In this document: piece by piece, positions 34,001 to 46,217 of the stretch
How the letters are laid out: each line of letters begins with the position of its first letter
Position numbering within the stretch: the stretch's first letter is position 1
Assembly (NCBI GenBank): GCA_036852015.1
Contig: JAANDG010000061.1
Coordinates: 342,535 to 406,534, forward strand
Direction: 5' to 3'
DNA length: 64,000 nucleotides
Source: Pelodera strongyloides
Taxonomy: Eukaryota > Nematoda > Chromadorea > Rhabditida > Rhabditidae
Notes under the pieces: generated by a model
The model's database searches: none
What the model was told of the DNA's origin: nothing
What the model saw: the letters and a program-made list of their open reading frames with translations, nothing else
Translations under genes and position numbers: made by a program

Positions 34001-36120
34001 AGCATAAAATAACTCGCATATTCTACGTCACTCCTCGGTTGATAACGATAACGTCATGCGTAATTATCTGATAATTTGCCCAATACTCGGTGCAATCTAC
34101 TATTATGGGGTCTCGATGTATGGCAAAAACAGCGCATTTTGCTTCCAAGTATCAAATGTGCATCTCGTGTACGATTTTGCATACACCTTTGAAAGTTAGA
34201 AAATGCACCATTGATAATACTAGACGAGGCGAAAATGCACAGTTGATGCACGCTCGAAAAAAATGGTCCTGTGGCTACCGCCGCGGGACCATTTTTTGGC
34301 GGTCTGTAGAAGTTCTCGTGTAGTGCCAACCTACGGTAATTAAAGCCATACTTGGAAGCAAAAATCTGCAAATTTTGCCATACATCGAGACCCCATAAAA
34401 TCCCCCTCTCCCCCGCTATTATTTCCATCTACTTCCCCGCAATTGCCCGAAAATTTTCGGGCAAAAACAATGCTCGAAAACAACGAATTTTCGAAATTGT
34501 TGCCAACGCACACACATACTATAGCGGGTGGACTCACTCAAGCGAAAAAGGGGATATTTTCCTCCGTTTACGAATTCGGTGAACGGTAATTATAGTGTAT
34601 TTAAGAGCACGTTGCTTCTATTTTTAATATTTTTTGAACTAGAGGATCGAACGCAACCTATGACGAGGAAAATTTAAATACGTGTCGAATCAACTAATGG
34701 GGTTTCCATGTATGCGATTCGCACCTGCGAAAATGTCAAACCACTGTCCATGTTTGAGTCGATGTAAATGACAGGGTCGCGCAGCGATTTTGGATTTAGT
34801 ATGGATCTATTTCAAAATAGTACGGATCTAGTATGGATCTGGTACACTTTCGCTGCAGGACCATGTCAAACGTGCGATTCGCATGGGTTACGGTAGGCAG
34901 TTGACATGCATGTAAAATGACTTGAACATGGACAGCGGTTTGACATTTTCGCAGGTGCGAATCGCAAACATGGAAACACCATAACGTGCGAATTTTATCT
35001 TGCATCTTCACTGAAAGATGTCACGTACTAGGAAAGCTAAAATATTCCTCCGAAATTAAGTAGCTTAAATAAGCTAGGCGTCTAGAGGACTACGTGAAGA
35101 GAACATTCAATTATGGGCCTAAGGTGGTCAGAGGTCAGAGCTGCAGAGAGGCCAAATTTAGTCTACTTTTTTTTTACTTCTTTTCATAATTTTTCAACCT
35201 CGTACCACTTTAGGAGCTATTTCGAGCTTCACGCCACTCAACATATTTGATTTCAAAAAGAAAACAAACGCTGGAAAATAAACCCATAAAAGAGATGTGA
35301 TGATGTGTAAACAGCTATTTTTAGTGGGTCTCTGGGGATGAAAAACGGAATTATAAATTCGCACTTTTGGGTTATGTTATGTTTTAGCATTATTATGTTA
35401 CTCATAAAGATCAAATCTTCTCTCTCTCTCCCTCCCTCTCTCTCTCTCTTTCCCTTTCTGTGCCCTGTCTCTCCCCCTTTTTCGTATGTTTTCTCTGTGT
35501 CACTCGCTCTCTGTCATTTTGCCGTTTTCATCGCAAACTCATCTTAGTTCGATTAAAGTTCGGTTCCTTTAATTAACATCATGCCCTCGCTTTTTTGCCA
35601 AAGATCACTTAAATTCAGCATCACCATCTTTTGGACAACATGGAAATTTATGCAATTTTCCAAAGTTGTAAAGCGTATCCTAACGTTTGCAATGAAATTT
35701 AGCAATTGAAGCTGTAAAAATCTTGAAATTGTCCTGTTACATGGCTATCACATATCATGTTGACTAACATGGTAAAGCCGGTTAGAGAAAACCTGGGGCC
35801 CAGGATCAGAACCCTCGATCTGTGGCTCCTGTTACCAACGCCTACCACTGCCCACACTTTCGGTCAATATTGATTAGTTATCAAAGAGCATTGATCGCAG
35901 CCTGACAAGAAAGTAAGCCTCGTTTCCATGTACCCTTAATGTTTGTTCCTGTCACGACCCCTCTAGAAATAACGGCAAAAAATGGCACATTCCAATCTGA
36001 CCCTTCTCCCGGGTTCGATTCCCATGGGAAACATCCGTTTTTTGCCGCATATCAGAATCTAGTCAGATGAAGAGACCCAGACGTGAAAGATAGCAAATCA
36101 CCCATCAAATGTGAGATGCC

Positions 36121-36172
<52 letters not shown>

Positions 36173-39100
36173 GAGTGGAGGTGTGAGTGTCAGCCTAGAA
36201 TGAACAAGTTTACTTATATAGACAAGGAAGGTTTTGATAAATTGAAGTCAATTCTGGCGGGAATTTGAATGTTTTGTCATTTACCCAGACAATTCCCAAC
36301 TTTGTCTGGTTGTTTTGATTTAGTACGTGAACACTGCGTTTTGAAACAGAAAACATAACAATAAAGAGTAAAGAGACTTGTAGTTAGTGAAGCTTAGAGT
36401 GAGCTTATATAGAGAGAGAGATTACCAAAAGAACGGAAACAATAAGTCCAGAGGCCATATTCACTACTTCGATTCCCCCGGGGTAATATTCCCTGGGGAA
36501 AATAGGATTCTAAATTCTAATACGAGGACGGGGAAAAGATGGGGAATTCCCCTTGGGGAAACGAGTGGTGAATATCGCCTCAGGATACATTAAATGTGCT
36601 AATATTACGGGTTACTTTCCCTATGTAGTCCATGTAGTGGTTTTCCATGTTAATTTTCTATTTGAAATATTCTATCAGACAAAGCTGTTCTGTCATCCTA
36701 ACCGCCTAACCAAAAGTGTTTACAAACACTTTTGTAAAAAGTATACATTTGTATTGTGTGAGATAAAAGATAAACCCCCGGCTCAAATTATATACTTGTG
36801 CACTTTTTTTCTCAAAATACTTCAGTAACCCCCAAATAGCGTGTCGCAGGCCAATTTGCCCGTTATTCCAAAAAAAGGCATGTCGCTTTTTTGACCAAAC
36901 CCAAATTCAAACTCCCGCCCACCCTTGTTTGTTTGCGCCGTTGGTGTGCTCAGCTTGCGCTTTTCTAGAGCCATGAATGGCCGTTTAAGACCAATTAGTG
37001 GGCACTCCCTAGCCGAAGAAAAGACGAATAAAGAAGTAAGAAAAAGAATCTTGGCTAGAGATTTTCGGACCCAATAAAGTTCACAAAAACATAATTCGAA
37101 CGTGTTTTGAGCCATAGAAAACGTCTATAATGAGTCTTATTCTAGTGCAGTTTAAGGTTTAAGGTCAATACTTACTTTCTGACACAGGATCTTAGTGTTT
37201 ACATTGGTAAATTCCACTTTCTCGTATGGTTTTTCTTGGAAAACAGTGAACAAAAATGTCGACCTATACCTGAAATACAACGCTTCCCAATTCCCAACGG
37301 GTCAGCGCAAGTATTGCATACTATATCAATAAACGTCCTGATATTTTTGATAACCATGAATTTCGGGACTTCTCGACGTCATAAGATTTAGTATGTATTT
37401 AGTGCATGTTCATATGCATACGTATATCGCGGATAAATTGTGTCCCGAGCAAAGAACGCACGATAATAAATCACTTGGTGCAGTTTTGGTTCGTCAGCGA
37501 ATGCATTTCTAATCAATACAAGAATAATGGGGCCAATTTCCGGCAAAGCAGTATCCAATCCCATTTATGTCTATTGCAAGTGGATAAGGATGGATTGGTC
37601 TGGCCGAGCTGGATGTTGTCAGCGATATGTCAGCGATATGTCAGCGATATGTCAGCGATCCTTTGGCGATATGTTAGTTATGTGTCAGCGATATCCTACA
37701 AGTCAGCCATCGGCGATCACTTAACCGAATTTAATTCTCCCCAAGGAGTTACGAACACCACCATGTCCCTTTAAAAATGTTCCATGAAGGATTTAATTAC
37801 TAAAACCCAGTCACACCGCAGACATATCCATAGTAATCATATAATACATAACACATTATTCACTGGACATTCATTTTAATAAATAAAAGGAATTAAATTA
37901 ATCCCGAACGAGAACTTGTTTACACTTATTGCTAGGAAGAAAAAAATGAATGTTTTATCGTGACACATTGCTACGTCAGCTAATCCTCACATTTTAAATA
38001 GGGATGTGAATACAAAAAGGTGGTAGGAGTCTGTTGCTGGATTAATTTACTTTTTAGAAGTTAGAGTTAGAAGTATAAGTGTATAAGTACTACGAAGACT
38101 GACCAAGACTAACTAAGAACACAAGTTGTATTGCTACATAATTAGTGAAGTATAATATGATATATAACATAATATATCAATTATACTTGAAGTCAATTAT
38201 AACAATATATGAACATGAACTCCACTGAACACATTACCTTTAGCTTAAACCCCCACAAGTTAGTGCCAGAAATAAACTTGACTTTGGGTTTGAAAAGCAA
38301 AATGGAGGATTGAATTAAGCCCCACGCGCTAATACCGCAATTATTGAATAGACAATGTAATTATACTTTGTCCATTACATACTCACGGAGACAATTATGT
38401 ACGAATTACAAAACTCGAGTTTGAGAATTCATATAAACAAGAGAACTAATCGATAAGATTTCAAATCAATCAATAAACTAACTACACAATGTTTGAGCAA
38501 AATGCTAGGTGAAACGTATACCGGCAGAGGAAACAATGCTTACGTGAGCAGAAATTAAAAAAATCAATAAATCAATAAATCAATATAAAACTGACCTTCT
38601 ATTTTGAGGATGGAGACACGCAGTCGCTTCCTAACTGGGAAATGTTGAAGTGTGCACGTGATCAGTCCGAGTCCAGTCGGCCGGGGTTCGCTTCCATTAA
38701 ACGACGACGAACATGGTACCGCTGGAGAAGCAGAAGGTCTCGCTATGGAACCGCTGGTAGAACCGGGACCAGAACCCGGTACCGGGGACGGCCTCCCAGA
38801 GGTGGGAGTCACTACAGCGCCTGAGAAAAGGAACACATGCAAGTGCACAAGAAGTTGACATGCTCACATCAGTTCTTGCAAGCTAGATACTTGTAGTTTG
38901 TAGTTTGAGAATAATGTAGTCTGTAGTCTATGGATCCGGTTCACAAGCATGAAACGTATAGACTGAACTTCACTTGCACTTATCAAACTTGTACAATACA
39001 TACTGATAAAATAATAAAACTGATAATTGTACACGAAACTTAAGTAGTTACGTGACGAACGCATGGGCGTGAACCCAACGAAGACGAGAAATACATTTTA

Positions 39101-42100
39101 AACAACAACAAAAAATAACACTAAACTGAAAAAGTGCTCAAACCCAACCATTTTCCATTCAGTGCAAAAGTTTCCAAAAACAAAAGAAGGGAGACTCCTT
39201 TTCTCAGGCGCGCTTTAGTGTTGTTTCATATTTTTTCCGGACTATCAAATTTATGTTCCAGCTTATGCCGCGGTAATGCCTAATTTACAAAACGTCAGCT
39301 ATATGAGCTCAACGCAGCAAAGCTCTACATACAGTATGCTTACTACTAAAATAATCTTGACTAATAAGCTAATTAGCATGTCTAATTAGTCTAATTGCTC
39401 ACTTTGCCGCCTCCCAAGATGGTCCGTAGGAGCGGAGATACATATTGGAGCTCCGGGAACATAAAGTGATGGGTCCAACCCGTGGGCCATTGGGTCCTCT
39501 GCCACTGATCCAGCATCACTACTCGATTTTGATGTCAACTGAAATTAAGGCAATTAGTTAGTTAACATTACTGTAATTGCTCGCCCCGGACTCTATAATT
39601 ATCGCTTGTTGCGTAGCTGCTTTGTAATCCATTATATGCTTTCTCCAAAACCATTTGAAGATATGAATAAATTAAAGGGAGAGGCCCACGAGAAGAAAGT
39701 TGTCCTCAATTTATTTGTACAGAATGTCCGGAATTTCAGAAATATTATTGTGAAAACCGCAATGCTTGAAGCCTAGGACTCACTGAGTTATTCTCCGGCA
39801 AACAGTTCGGTCAGATACCGTAGTCAATAAATTTTTACGCTTTTAGCGCATTACTGTATTGGAAATGCCTCTCTGTAAACGTAGGAATGATCTTTATTTG
39901 TTTGCCCGTTATTGTATAGAGAAAGAATGCAAATGAACGGTTATCAACCGCAAAAACGAATTTTGACGTTGCTGACTACGGTACCTGGCCGAACTGTTTG
40001 ACGAGGAATAACTCTGTGAGTTCTAGGCTTCAAGCAATGCGGTTTTCACGGTAATATTTCTGAAGTACCGGACATTCTGTACAAGTAAATTGAGGACAAC
40101 TTTCATCTCGTGGGCCCCTCCAAATGGTAAAAATGTGTAAAAAGCTTCCATGAGTGATCTTGAGTAACATAATGTATTCTAGATATATTTTCAAATGCCA
40201 AACCGTTATCAAGAAGCCCAAAAATCCAATATTATATATTGGCCAAAGTTCGCCTAATCCAGAGTCTATTTTTGGATAATTTTTGAGGGGCACTGTGTGA
40301 TGCGTCAACATTCAAGTCGGCTGGGTCCAACTCAAACACATTTTGGTTTTTTATCTGATTGTTATCAAAAAATGATTTCTCAGTTTATTTTTGAAAAAGG
40401 GTATTGTAAACTGTAAGGGACATTTTCAGATAACTTCTTAGACAATATTAACAGAACACCCCTCCGCCAATAATAAAGCCGGTGTATACTCCCTTTAAAC
40501 GCTACAAATTGCGGAGTCAATGTTAAACGAATTTGGGAATTGCTTTTCCTAAAAACTTCGTAAACAAAGACTCTAATTAGATTTTCATACGCGATTTGGC
40601 CGACTGGAAGCCCGCTTATTTAATTGTATGCCAAGGCTCGGAGACAAACTTCGCTACTATTATACAACATAATACTGGGTGTTTTTATGAAATTTCCAAG
40701 GACGAGGTCTACCCGTAGTTTGCCCCCAGTCTCATATTCTATGTGCATATGTATACGTGGTAGAGGGGGAATTGTATGCAAATATAGATTAACATAGCAC
40801 ATCAGAGTATATCAAAAATTAGCATACTGTACGCAAAATGCTATAGGTCATGCTAATTCGACCAGTATTCGAGTTTCTTGGTCAAATCTTTCCTTGGAAG
40901 TTTGGAAGGGCCGCATATTATGCACAAAGACGGCAAGGGCTTTGTTCCGGGCTGTCAATACACCAGACGAACATATTATACATATAGACATCAACAAAAG
41001 TGCCCTGTACTTTTACTTTGTTCACGGCCCTCCATGGGAATGACTTACGTAAACTGGGCTTCAGATAATGTGTCGACTGACGTAAACAAAGCCTGAGATT
41101 GAGACGTATTTCAAAAAGTTGGGAGTCCGCCATGTCAACTGTTTTAGAAACAATTCTTATGGACAGACGTAGTCAGGAGTTTCTCTTTTAACTTGTTAAA
41201 TTTGGTCCTCATACAGTACCGCCGTGGCTCAGTCGCAAAGTGTTCACGTGCAGCGCACATATTTTAGGTGTAGTAACCATAAATCATAAAAATAACTATT
41301 TTCCGCGCAGGTCAGGTCTCATGGGCCTGACCCTTTAAGTGTTAGACTCTGAATAAACTTAATATGGAAATTTACAACTGTCAGTTCCTCATTGCTTGGA
41401 AAAGAGAGAAAAATCGCCCCGAAATTCTACTTCTCCTTTTGTGACGAAAATTGAATTCTCTCGAAAAACATGACATCTTTTGTGGGGAGAAAAATACTTT
41501 CGAAATGTTCGACTTGAAAAGTCATGTCAGAATTGTTTATTTTTAAATTCCCGCCAAAATTCTGTTTAGGGCTTTTGTTATGTTCGTCATTTTGGACAGG
41601 TGGTATTATTCGCCCAAAGTACAAATTGAAACTACTGGGGTGGGCGTGTGATGCAATTACATTACTGAATAATTATTCTTGGGTAAAATTATCCCAGAAG
41701 TTTAGCTGCGTATTTTTAAGCAATTCTGGATATGATGTTTAGTAATAAACCCAGACACATACACCATACACTTGTTTTAACCTAACAAATAAGAAAAACG
41801 TTTAGAAACATAGTAGTGGACCTAAATTCCTCCTTTACTATAGTTGTGTCAAAAACAGAGGGCCCAGAATTTTTTCCGTTTTTTCTTTCTAATACTCAAA
41901 ATGCCTTTCTAAATCGACTGAGAGCCGCGCATAACGAGATTTAGTGCTTGTGAGTACGCACGCCATACACACACGACGCGAATCCCAGGGGCATTTGCAA
42001 AAGGAAGAAGAGGAACTGAAGACGAATTGAAACGGCGGATCAGACGAGAGTTTACACAACTAGTGGGAGCAGAGAACCAACTTGGAAGTTAAGGGGCCTT

Positions 42101-45100
42101 AGTTTAGAAATTATTTCTTACAGTTTGATTTGAGACGTACTTCACAACTGCACTACACGAGTACGAGCAAGTGTGCCATTATGTGCTATTCTGGCATAAA
42201 ATGGAAGATAATATAATTATAACACACGGGAATGATCTTCAGAGTATACGTTTAAAAACCACTTATCATATTTCTTTAAAGTTTGTATCACATTTGGCGT
42301 TTTCCCCTATGCATCGGCGTTCAATATACGAATTTCGCGTCTTGATGTTCCCTATGCAAAACCCACCACACTGATCCCTATAATTAGCCGAAAAGGTGAC
42401 GAATGGCAATTAGAAATTACCCTAGATGCCCTCGATACGCACGTAATTACGGGGCACGATGTTTCGAATTTTATCCGTGAAAAGATCGAACAAAGGGCGA
42501 CCAAAATACAATCCTGCTTCTCGGAAAACGCAATCAACTTCAAATCAAAAGTCAATTAGGCAATTAGAGATAATTGGATAATTAGGGCCAAACAATTCAA
42601 AGTAAACAACCTTTTGCAGGAGTTCGGTAAACCAACGCGCCATATGTTGTGTGGTATTGAAAGTATGTGGTGCGTATGTTAAGCTAAGAAATGTGAACTT
42701 CATCCAGGCAATTACCCGTGCATCTTGGATAATTAGTGGACACGAAAAATCCGATCCTCTTCTTGCATTCGCCGCGTCAAAAATGCACATTGATCCCTAA
42801 GTAGGTGCGATGTGCTGGCAATTTGCCCGCAATTTGCATAAGTAACATGCGCTGGCACTCTGTGTTTTCAGGTATTATAATTTGGCCAAATTACCCATAT
42901 AATTGCCAAAGATGGATTCTCATTGAGCCTCACGGAAAATAATTATCTTTCAGAGAAAACAATTTACTCAAGAAATAGCCGGAGGGGCTAAACTCCGGCG
43001 GTATGGGTTGAGATGACGTAATTATAAAAAAAACATTAATATCCTTCTGTTCGTTTATTACCAAATCTTTTTTTTTTGAGTAGTCTACTCAGTAGAGTGA
43101 AGTCTAATTTCAATAAACGAATATCAGGCCACATCATTGCGGCAATTTTTTCAATACGTGATAATTAACGCTTCTCACGGTTATCGGAAAAATGACGCGC
43201 GTACGCAAGCATACAAAACACGAACTCCCATATGCGAATGTTGCCAATTACGCGCGTTTGTTGCAAAAATTTTGAATTCGAGCCGGTTTCATAATTTTTA
43301 AATAATTTACGGTAATTGATGAATTGTTTCAAAATCTTTCTTTTTTTCCTAACGCTTATTTATTGGCCACGTCAGTGATTTAACTACACCCTAGCCCTAG
43401 GTAATTATCTAAACGAAATTACAAATTTGTTCTTCACAACGTTACGGTTTGTGGGCAAGATGAAATTATATACAATTACATATATAGCAATTAAAGAAGC
43501 GATTAGAGATTAGAAAACTCGTATACTACAGCGCATAAAATGGGGTTGAGGAAAATACGGATTATGAAAATACTTTTCATCTACTTCTTTTGCAGTTTTC
43601 TTCAAACTTTTGACCACTACGCGCACTCTGAGGTTCTGTCAGTAGCAATGGGGTTGGTGCGCGAAACGCGAGGACTTGCTAATGTATAGTATGCAAATTT
43701 TCGTTGTCTCATAGAAAAGAATTTGCAATTATACTACAAACTACAAATATATACAAAACCACATACTTCAGTGAGTTGGTCAACCATGTCGGTGTGCTAG
43801 TGTGTATGATGATAATGCCGAGTTCTATTCTTTTCCAATAACTAAGCCCAAGGTTAAGCTTCATGCGGGCCCCCGGGTCATGAATAACTTGCAATCCCTT
43901 CCGGTAATCAATACCACACATAAATTGTAACATTTTTCCCCCCGGTGAACAATGCTTTATAGGGAGATTACTCGGGGATTATAGGGGCCCCTGCTAGGGT
44001 TGTTTTCTCTGCTTGGACACCTTCCTAGATAAGAATACTCAGAGAAAATTGACCAATTCGTATAATAGGGAGGGAGGGAGGGAGATAGGGAGAGAGAGAG
44101 GGAGAGAGAGAGAGGGAGATAAAGTGAGCGGGCAAGATGCAAGGGTATTAGTATTAAACTCGCTTTGCGCTGGAATCAGTCAAGGCAACATTATAAGGGA
44201 GCATATTATATTGTCATGGGTAAATTATGGCCAAGTGGTTAGTGCCGCAGACAACGAAGCTGACTGTGAGGGTTCGATTCTTGCCCGGAACTTCTTTACC
44301 TTCTTATATAAGCATGACTGCATGACCCCAAACCTTATACCCACTAAACTTTATTTGTGGCGCTTAAACATAAACGTCTTATAGTATACATGACACCCGA
44401 GACAATGTGTAAAATGCAATCAAAAGTACAAAGACCAAAAATATTCGCGTCGGGTCTCAGATTTCTCCCACAAGAAAATGGAAACGTTGATCAAATGACA
44501 AACATGGACTAATTGGACGCATTCTTTGAAAGCCGTTAAAGTAAAGAGAGAGAGAGAGAGAGAGAGAACGAGGGAGAGAGACGGCATAACCTTAGAAGCG
44601 CAGAATTATGGATAGTGTTCGATTCATAAAAAAACATTGCTTATCATTATTAAAAGAGAAACATGAAAACTCATATCAACTGTCGTTGCTCAATTTTGAA
44701 TATTGATGAATTTATGCCACCCGTATTATTACCAAAATTATAAGAAGAGCCCATCACATCAAGTATTAATCGTTAAAAAAATAAGAGCAAAATATGGTGA
44801 CTAAATTAAAGGTTTTCACTTTCACACGGTCCTGGAAATTAATATGAAAGGAAGTGAATATACTTTCATAATCTTAAATCCTGTCTTTTTTGCCTTTTTT
44901 TGGCAAAAAATGGTGAAGCATCCAGATATGAGTGCTTGCGTATGTTACTTATGAGTCCAGAAGTCAGAAGCATCAAAAGTTGTTCTATGTACGTCCTTCA
45001 TTATATAGCTATCGAAGTATCATACTTGCTACTTGCTACGTATGGTTTATAGGCTACGGGGATAATCCTCTCCTATTATTTTTAAATATATTTCCCCATG

Positions 45101-46217
45101 AGACACATAATTGTACGCAGAAAATTATTTTCCCTGCCCGAAACGTTCTGTGAATTTATAATTTTAAATAAAAATACATGCAGACATAAATAGTGCGCGC
45201 CTAAGTGCGTTAGCATATCACTACAGCAACATCTGCCCCGAAATGGAAATTTTTTTCTGATAGAACGAAACAGTTATAAATTTTCGTGAAAAATGTATAT
45301 GATGAATTAAAAGAATCTAGGAAACTATCCGAAAAGAGCTTATTGATTTCTTTATCTTATATCCCACGCAAAAAAAATTTGTTGATTTAAAGCGTTTTGA
45401 CACGTGGTGTGGGCAATATTTATGCCGAATGCCTAGAATGGCGTAACATTGGAATACCAAAAATGGGTAAATTGGTGTCCCTATATATAAACCACGTGCC
45501 ATGACGCTTTAAAGTAAGATATATTCCAACCTGTTCAATCTGTTCCATACTGGGTGAAATTGATGAACATTGTGATTGGACACCTTCGTCCGGAGTTTCC
45601 GTTTTCCTTGTTCGGCAATCAATAACTGGATACTCGACCTCAAGCTCGTGAATCTCATTCTCAACGACTTCGAGCTCATGCTCCCCACCATCAGGCTCAT
45701 ATTCCTCGACCTCGTCATAGGTCTGCGCCGCACCATATTGAATTGGTACGGTCAGACCAATCGGGTCCGGTACATCCTTGGTAAATGGTGGCGTAATAGG
45801 CTCAGCACAAATTGATGCGTACGCACCATAGCACGCACCATTATATTGTAGACTTGGGGTCGTCATCCGCGGTGAGCCGTTGAGGGGCGAACTGCTCGCT
45901 GGACTGATGCTGCTCATGCGCGGACTTCGCGGGCTACTCGCAGGACTTGTGTTGTGCGATCTGAAGGAACTACACCTCTGCGTCACCTCGGTGGGAGGCT
46001 TAGGCAGCAGCCGTCCTGATGGTCTTCGCTCCAGGTGCGGACTCGGACAGCGCAAATCTGGCGAGTGGAGGGGCGGCGGCGTGGGTAGCATGCGCGGCGA
46101 ACTCGACCGCCGTACCGGGTGCAGGTCAGGCGTCGCGGGAAGCCGCCGCCGACAGTGCGGGTCCAAGAGCGCCGGATATGTGCTGATGCTGCGCTGCTGA
46201 TGCTCCATCGCAACCAT
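23025..46217 (-). CDS. Tandem C2-domain, synaptotagmin-like protein (main body)
   Basis: Minus-strand exons in transcript order: 46217-45531, 39538-39403, 38820-38596, 30651-30524, 28994-28895, 28613-28519, 27805-27694, 25759-25585, 23217-23025 (stop TAG); phases agree at every join. The first exon is a Pro/Ser-rich disordered segment with many SP/TP sites (RRSSSPRMLPTPPPLHSPDL) and an acidic end. C2A begins LGLITCTLQHFPVRKRLRVS and runs to IGECTIPLKEI. C2B begins LGKIYISSC and ends DDVIGCAYLG, EQWKNTVEHMG and AHHLK, the usual end of a synaptotagmin C2B. Asp residues that bind calcium in loops 1 and 3 are mostly replaced, so calcium-independent lipid or protein binding is likelier. No transmembrane segment is seen in this part. 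Two more 5' exons lie at 55434 and 61368; how they join 46217 is unresolved. It resembles Syt14/16 or other calcium-blind family members. Confidence 0.85.
24118..24275. repeat. Dispersed repeat, inverted relative to 48233-48400
   Basis: About 150 bases match the reverse complement of 48240-48390 closely; the shared blocks include GAGCAATTTGTCATCTGGAA, CTGCTCAGGACCTCTGCGGA and ACATGTCATAAGCAAA. Lies in the last intron of the C2 gene. Confidence 0.75.
24493..24911. mobile_element. Palindromic MITE, AGGGTCAGGCCCATTTC family, copy 1
   Basis: About 420 bp, TTAA-flanked, with arms running nearly to the centre: AGGGTCAGGCCCATTTCAAA, ATATAGTAGGATGCAATA, TTTCAAGCGCAAAA. Relatives at 26897 and 59976. 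Confidence 0.92.
26897..27316. mobile_element. Palindromic MITE, AGGGTCAGGCCCATTTC family, copy 2
   Basis: Same length and internal order as the 24493 copy, TTAA at both ends. Intronic in the C2 gene. Confidence 0.92.
29943..30003. repeat. Poly-C tract of about 60 bases
   Basis: Almost pure C with two or three A interruptions, in an AT-rich intron of the C2 gene (poly-G on the transcribed strand). Such tracts are often miscounted in assembly. Confidence 0.95.
31011..31085. repeat. CT microsatellite
   Basis: Long (CT)n run preceded by TTTCTTTCTTTC; further CT blocks at 31509-31527, 31740-31830, 32819-32935 and 35419-35450. Frames across them give Ser-Leu repeats and are not genes. Confidence 0.9.
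32387..32556. mobile_element. Palindromic MITE, AGCGAAATACCGGCCGG family, copy 4
   Basis: TTAA at the left, TTGA at the right, same inverted ends and AT-rich centre as the copy at 12119. Intronic in the C2 gene. Confidence 0.85.
33036..33119 (-). other. tRNA-like sequence (SINE or tRNA pseudogene)
   Basis: On the minus strand, an A box TGGCCGAGAGGTTA is followed about 35 bases on by a B box GGTTCGAGTCC in a GTGGGTTCGAGTCCTGC arm. The acceptor stem does not close, so a functional tRNA is unlikely. Confidence 0.55.
33327..33488. mobile_element. Palindromic MITE, AGCGAAATACCGGCCGG family, copy 5 (decayed)
   Basis: Left end GCAAAATACTGGCCGGTTTT; right arm shortened to GATGCCGGTATTTAGCTTTA. The most diverged copy. 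Confidence 0.75.
34104..34397. mobile_element. Palindromic MITE, TATGGGGTCTCGATG family (intact)
   Basis: Perfect terminal inverted repeats TATGGGGTCTCGATGTATGG, TA at both edges, central hairpin around GGTCCTGTGGCTACC. Full-length relative of 6743-7024. Confidence 0.9.
34696..34984. mobile_element. Palindromic MITE, GGGGTTTCCATGTATGCGAT family
   Basis: Ends GGTTTCCATGTATGCGATTC and mirror; inner arms GCACCTGCGAAAATGTCAAA and mirrored TTTGACATTTTCGCAGGTGC. Confidence 0.85.
35795..35873 (-). other. tRNA-like sequence (degenerate)
   Basis: Minus strand: A-box-like TGGGCAGTGGTAGGCG and B-box-like GGTTCTGATCC at normal spacing. Not a closed cloverleaf. Confidence 0.4.
36121..36178. repeat. GA microsatellite
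   Basis: (GA)n run. Other GA blocks lie at 44070-44120, 44543-44580, 46520-46545, 50930-50990, 58198-58240 and 58525-58583. Confidence 0.95.
36451..36581. mobile_element. 131-bp palindromic MITE with GAGGCC ends
   Basis: GAGGCCATATTCACTACTTC at the left and its mirror GTGGTGAATATCGCCTC at the right; inner CCCCGGGG-type arms. Shares end design with 10338-10429 and 12532-13111. Confidence 0.8.
37613..37695. repeat. Short tandem repeat, GATATGTCAGC unit
   Basis: About four exact 11-bp copies (TCAGCGATATG) followed by diverged ones. Intronic in the C2 gene. Confidence 0.85.
39672..40122. mobile_element. 450-bp inverted-repeat element
   Basis: Arms of about 150 bp: GAGGCCCACGAGAAGAAAGT, TTGTCCTCAATTTATTTGTA and TTCTCCGGCAAACAGTTCGG are mirrored at the right, ending CATCTCGTGGGCCCCTC. 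No coding content. Confidence 0.85.
41219..41339 (+). other. tRNA-like A box next to a MITE end remnant
   Basis: GTGGCTCAGTCGCAAAGTG looks like a tRNA D-arm, but no B box follows. GGGCCTGACCCTTTAA at 41321-41337 is one end of the AGGGTCAGGCCC family without its partner. Confidence 0.35.
42250..42559 (+). other. Open frame without ATG, possible nested exon (tentative)
   Basis: About 100 codons free of stops on the strand opposite the C2 gene, ending FIREKIEQRATKIQSCFSEN and a TAG at 42557-42559. No family recognised, and the flanks are rich in AATTAG words that may bias the frame. Could be chance. Confidence 0.15.
43540..43689 (+). CDS. Possible 49-residue secreted peptide nested in a C2-gene intron
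   Basis: ATG to TAG. Basic start MGLRKIRIMK, then a hydrophobic run ILFIYFFCSFLQTF, then a polar tail DHYAHSEVLSVAMGLVRETR ending GLANV. That is the shape of a signal peptide plus a short mature peptide. No dibasic processing site or cysteine pattern is visible. Opposite strand to the C2 gene. Could be chance. Confidence 0.25.
   Translation: MGLRKIRIMKILFIYFFCSFLQTFDHYAHSEVLSVAMGLVRETRGLANV
44222..44292 (+). other. tRNA-like sequence (SINE or tRNA pseudogene)
   Basis: A box TGGCCAAGTGGTTAGTG and B box GGTTCGATTCT about 30 bases apart, as in a tRNA with a short variable arm. The 5' and 3' ends do not pair. Confidence 0.5.
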
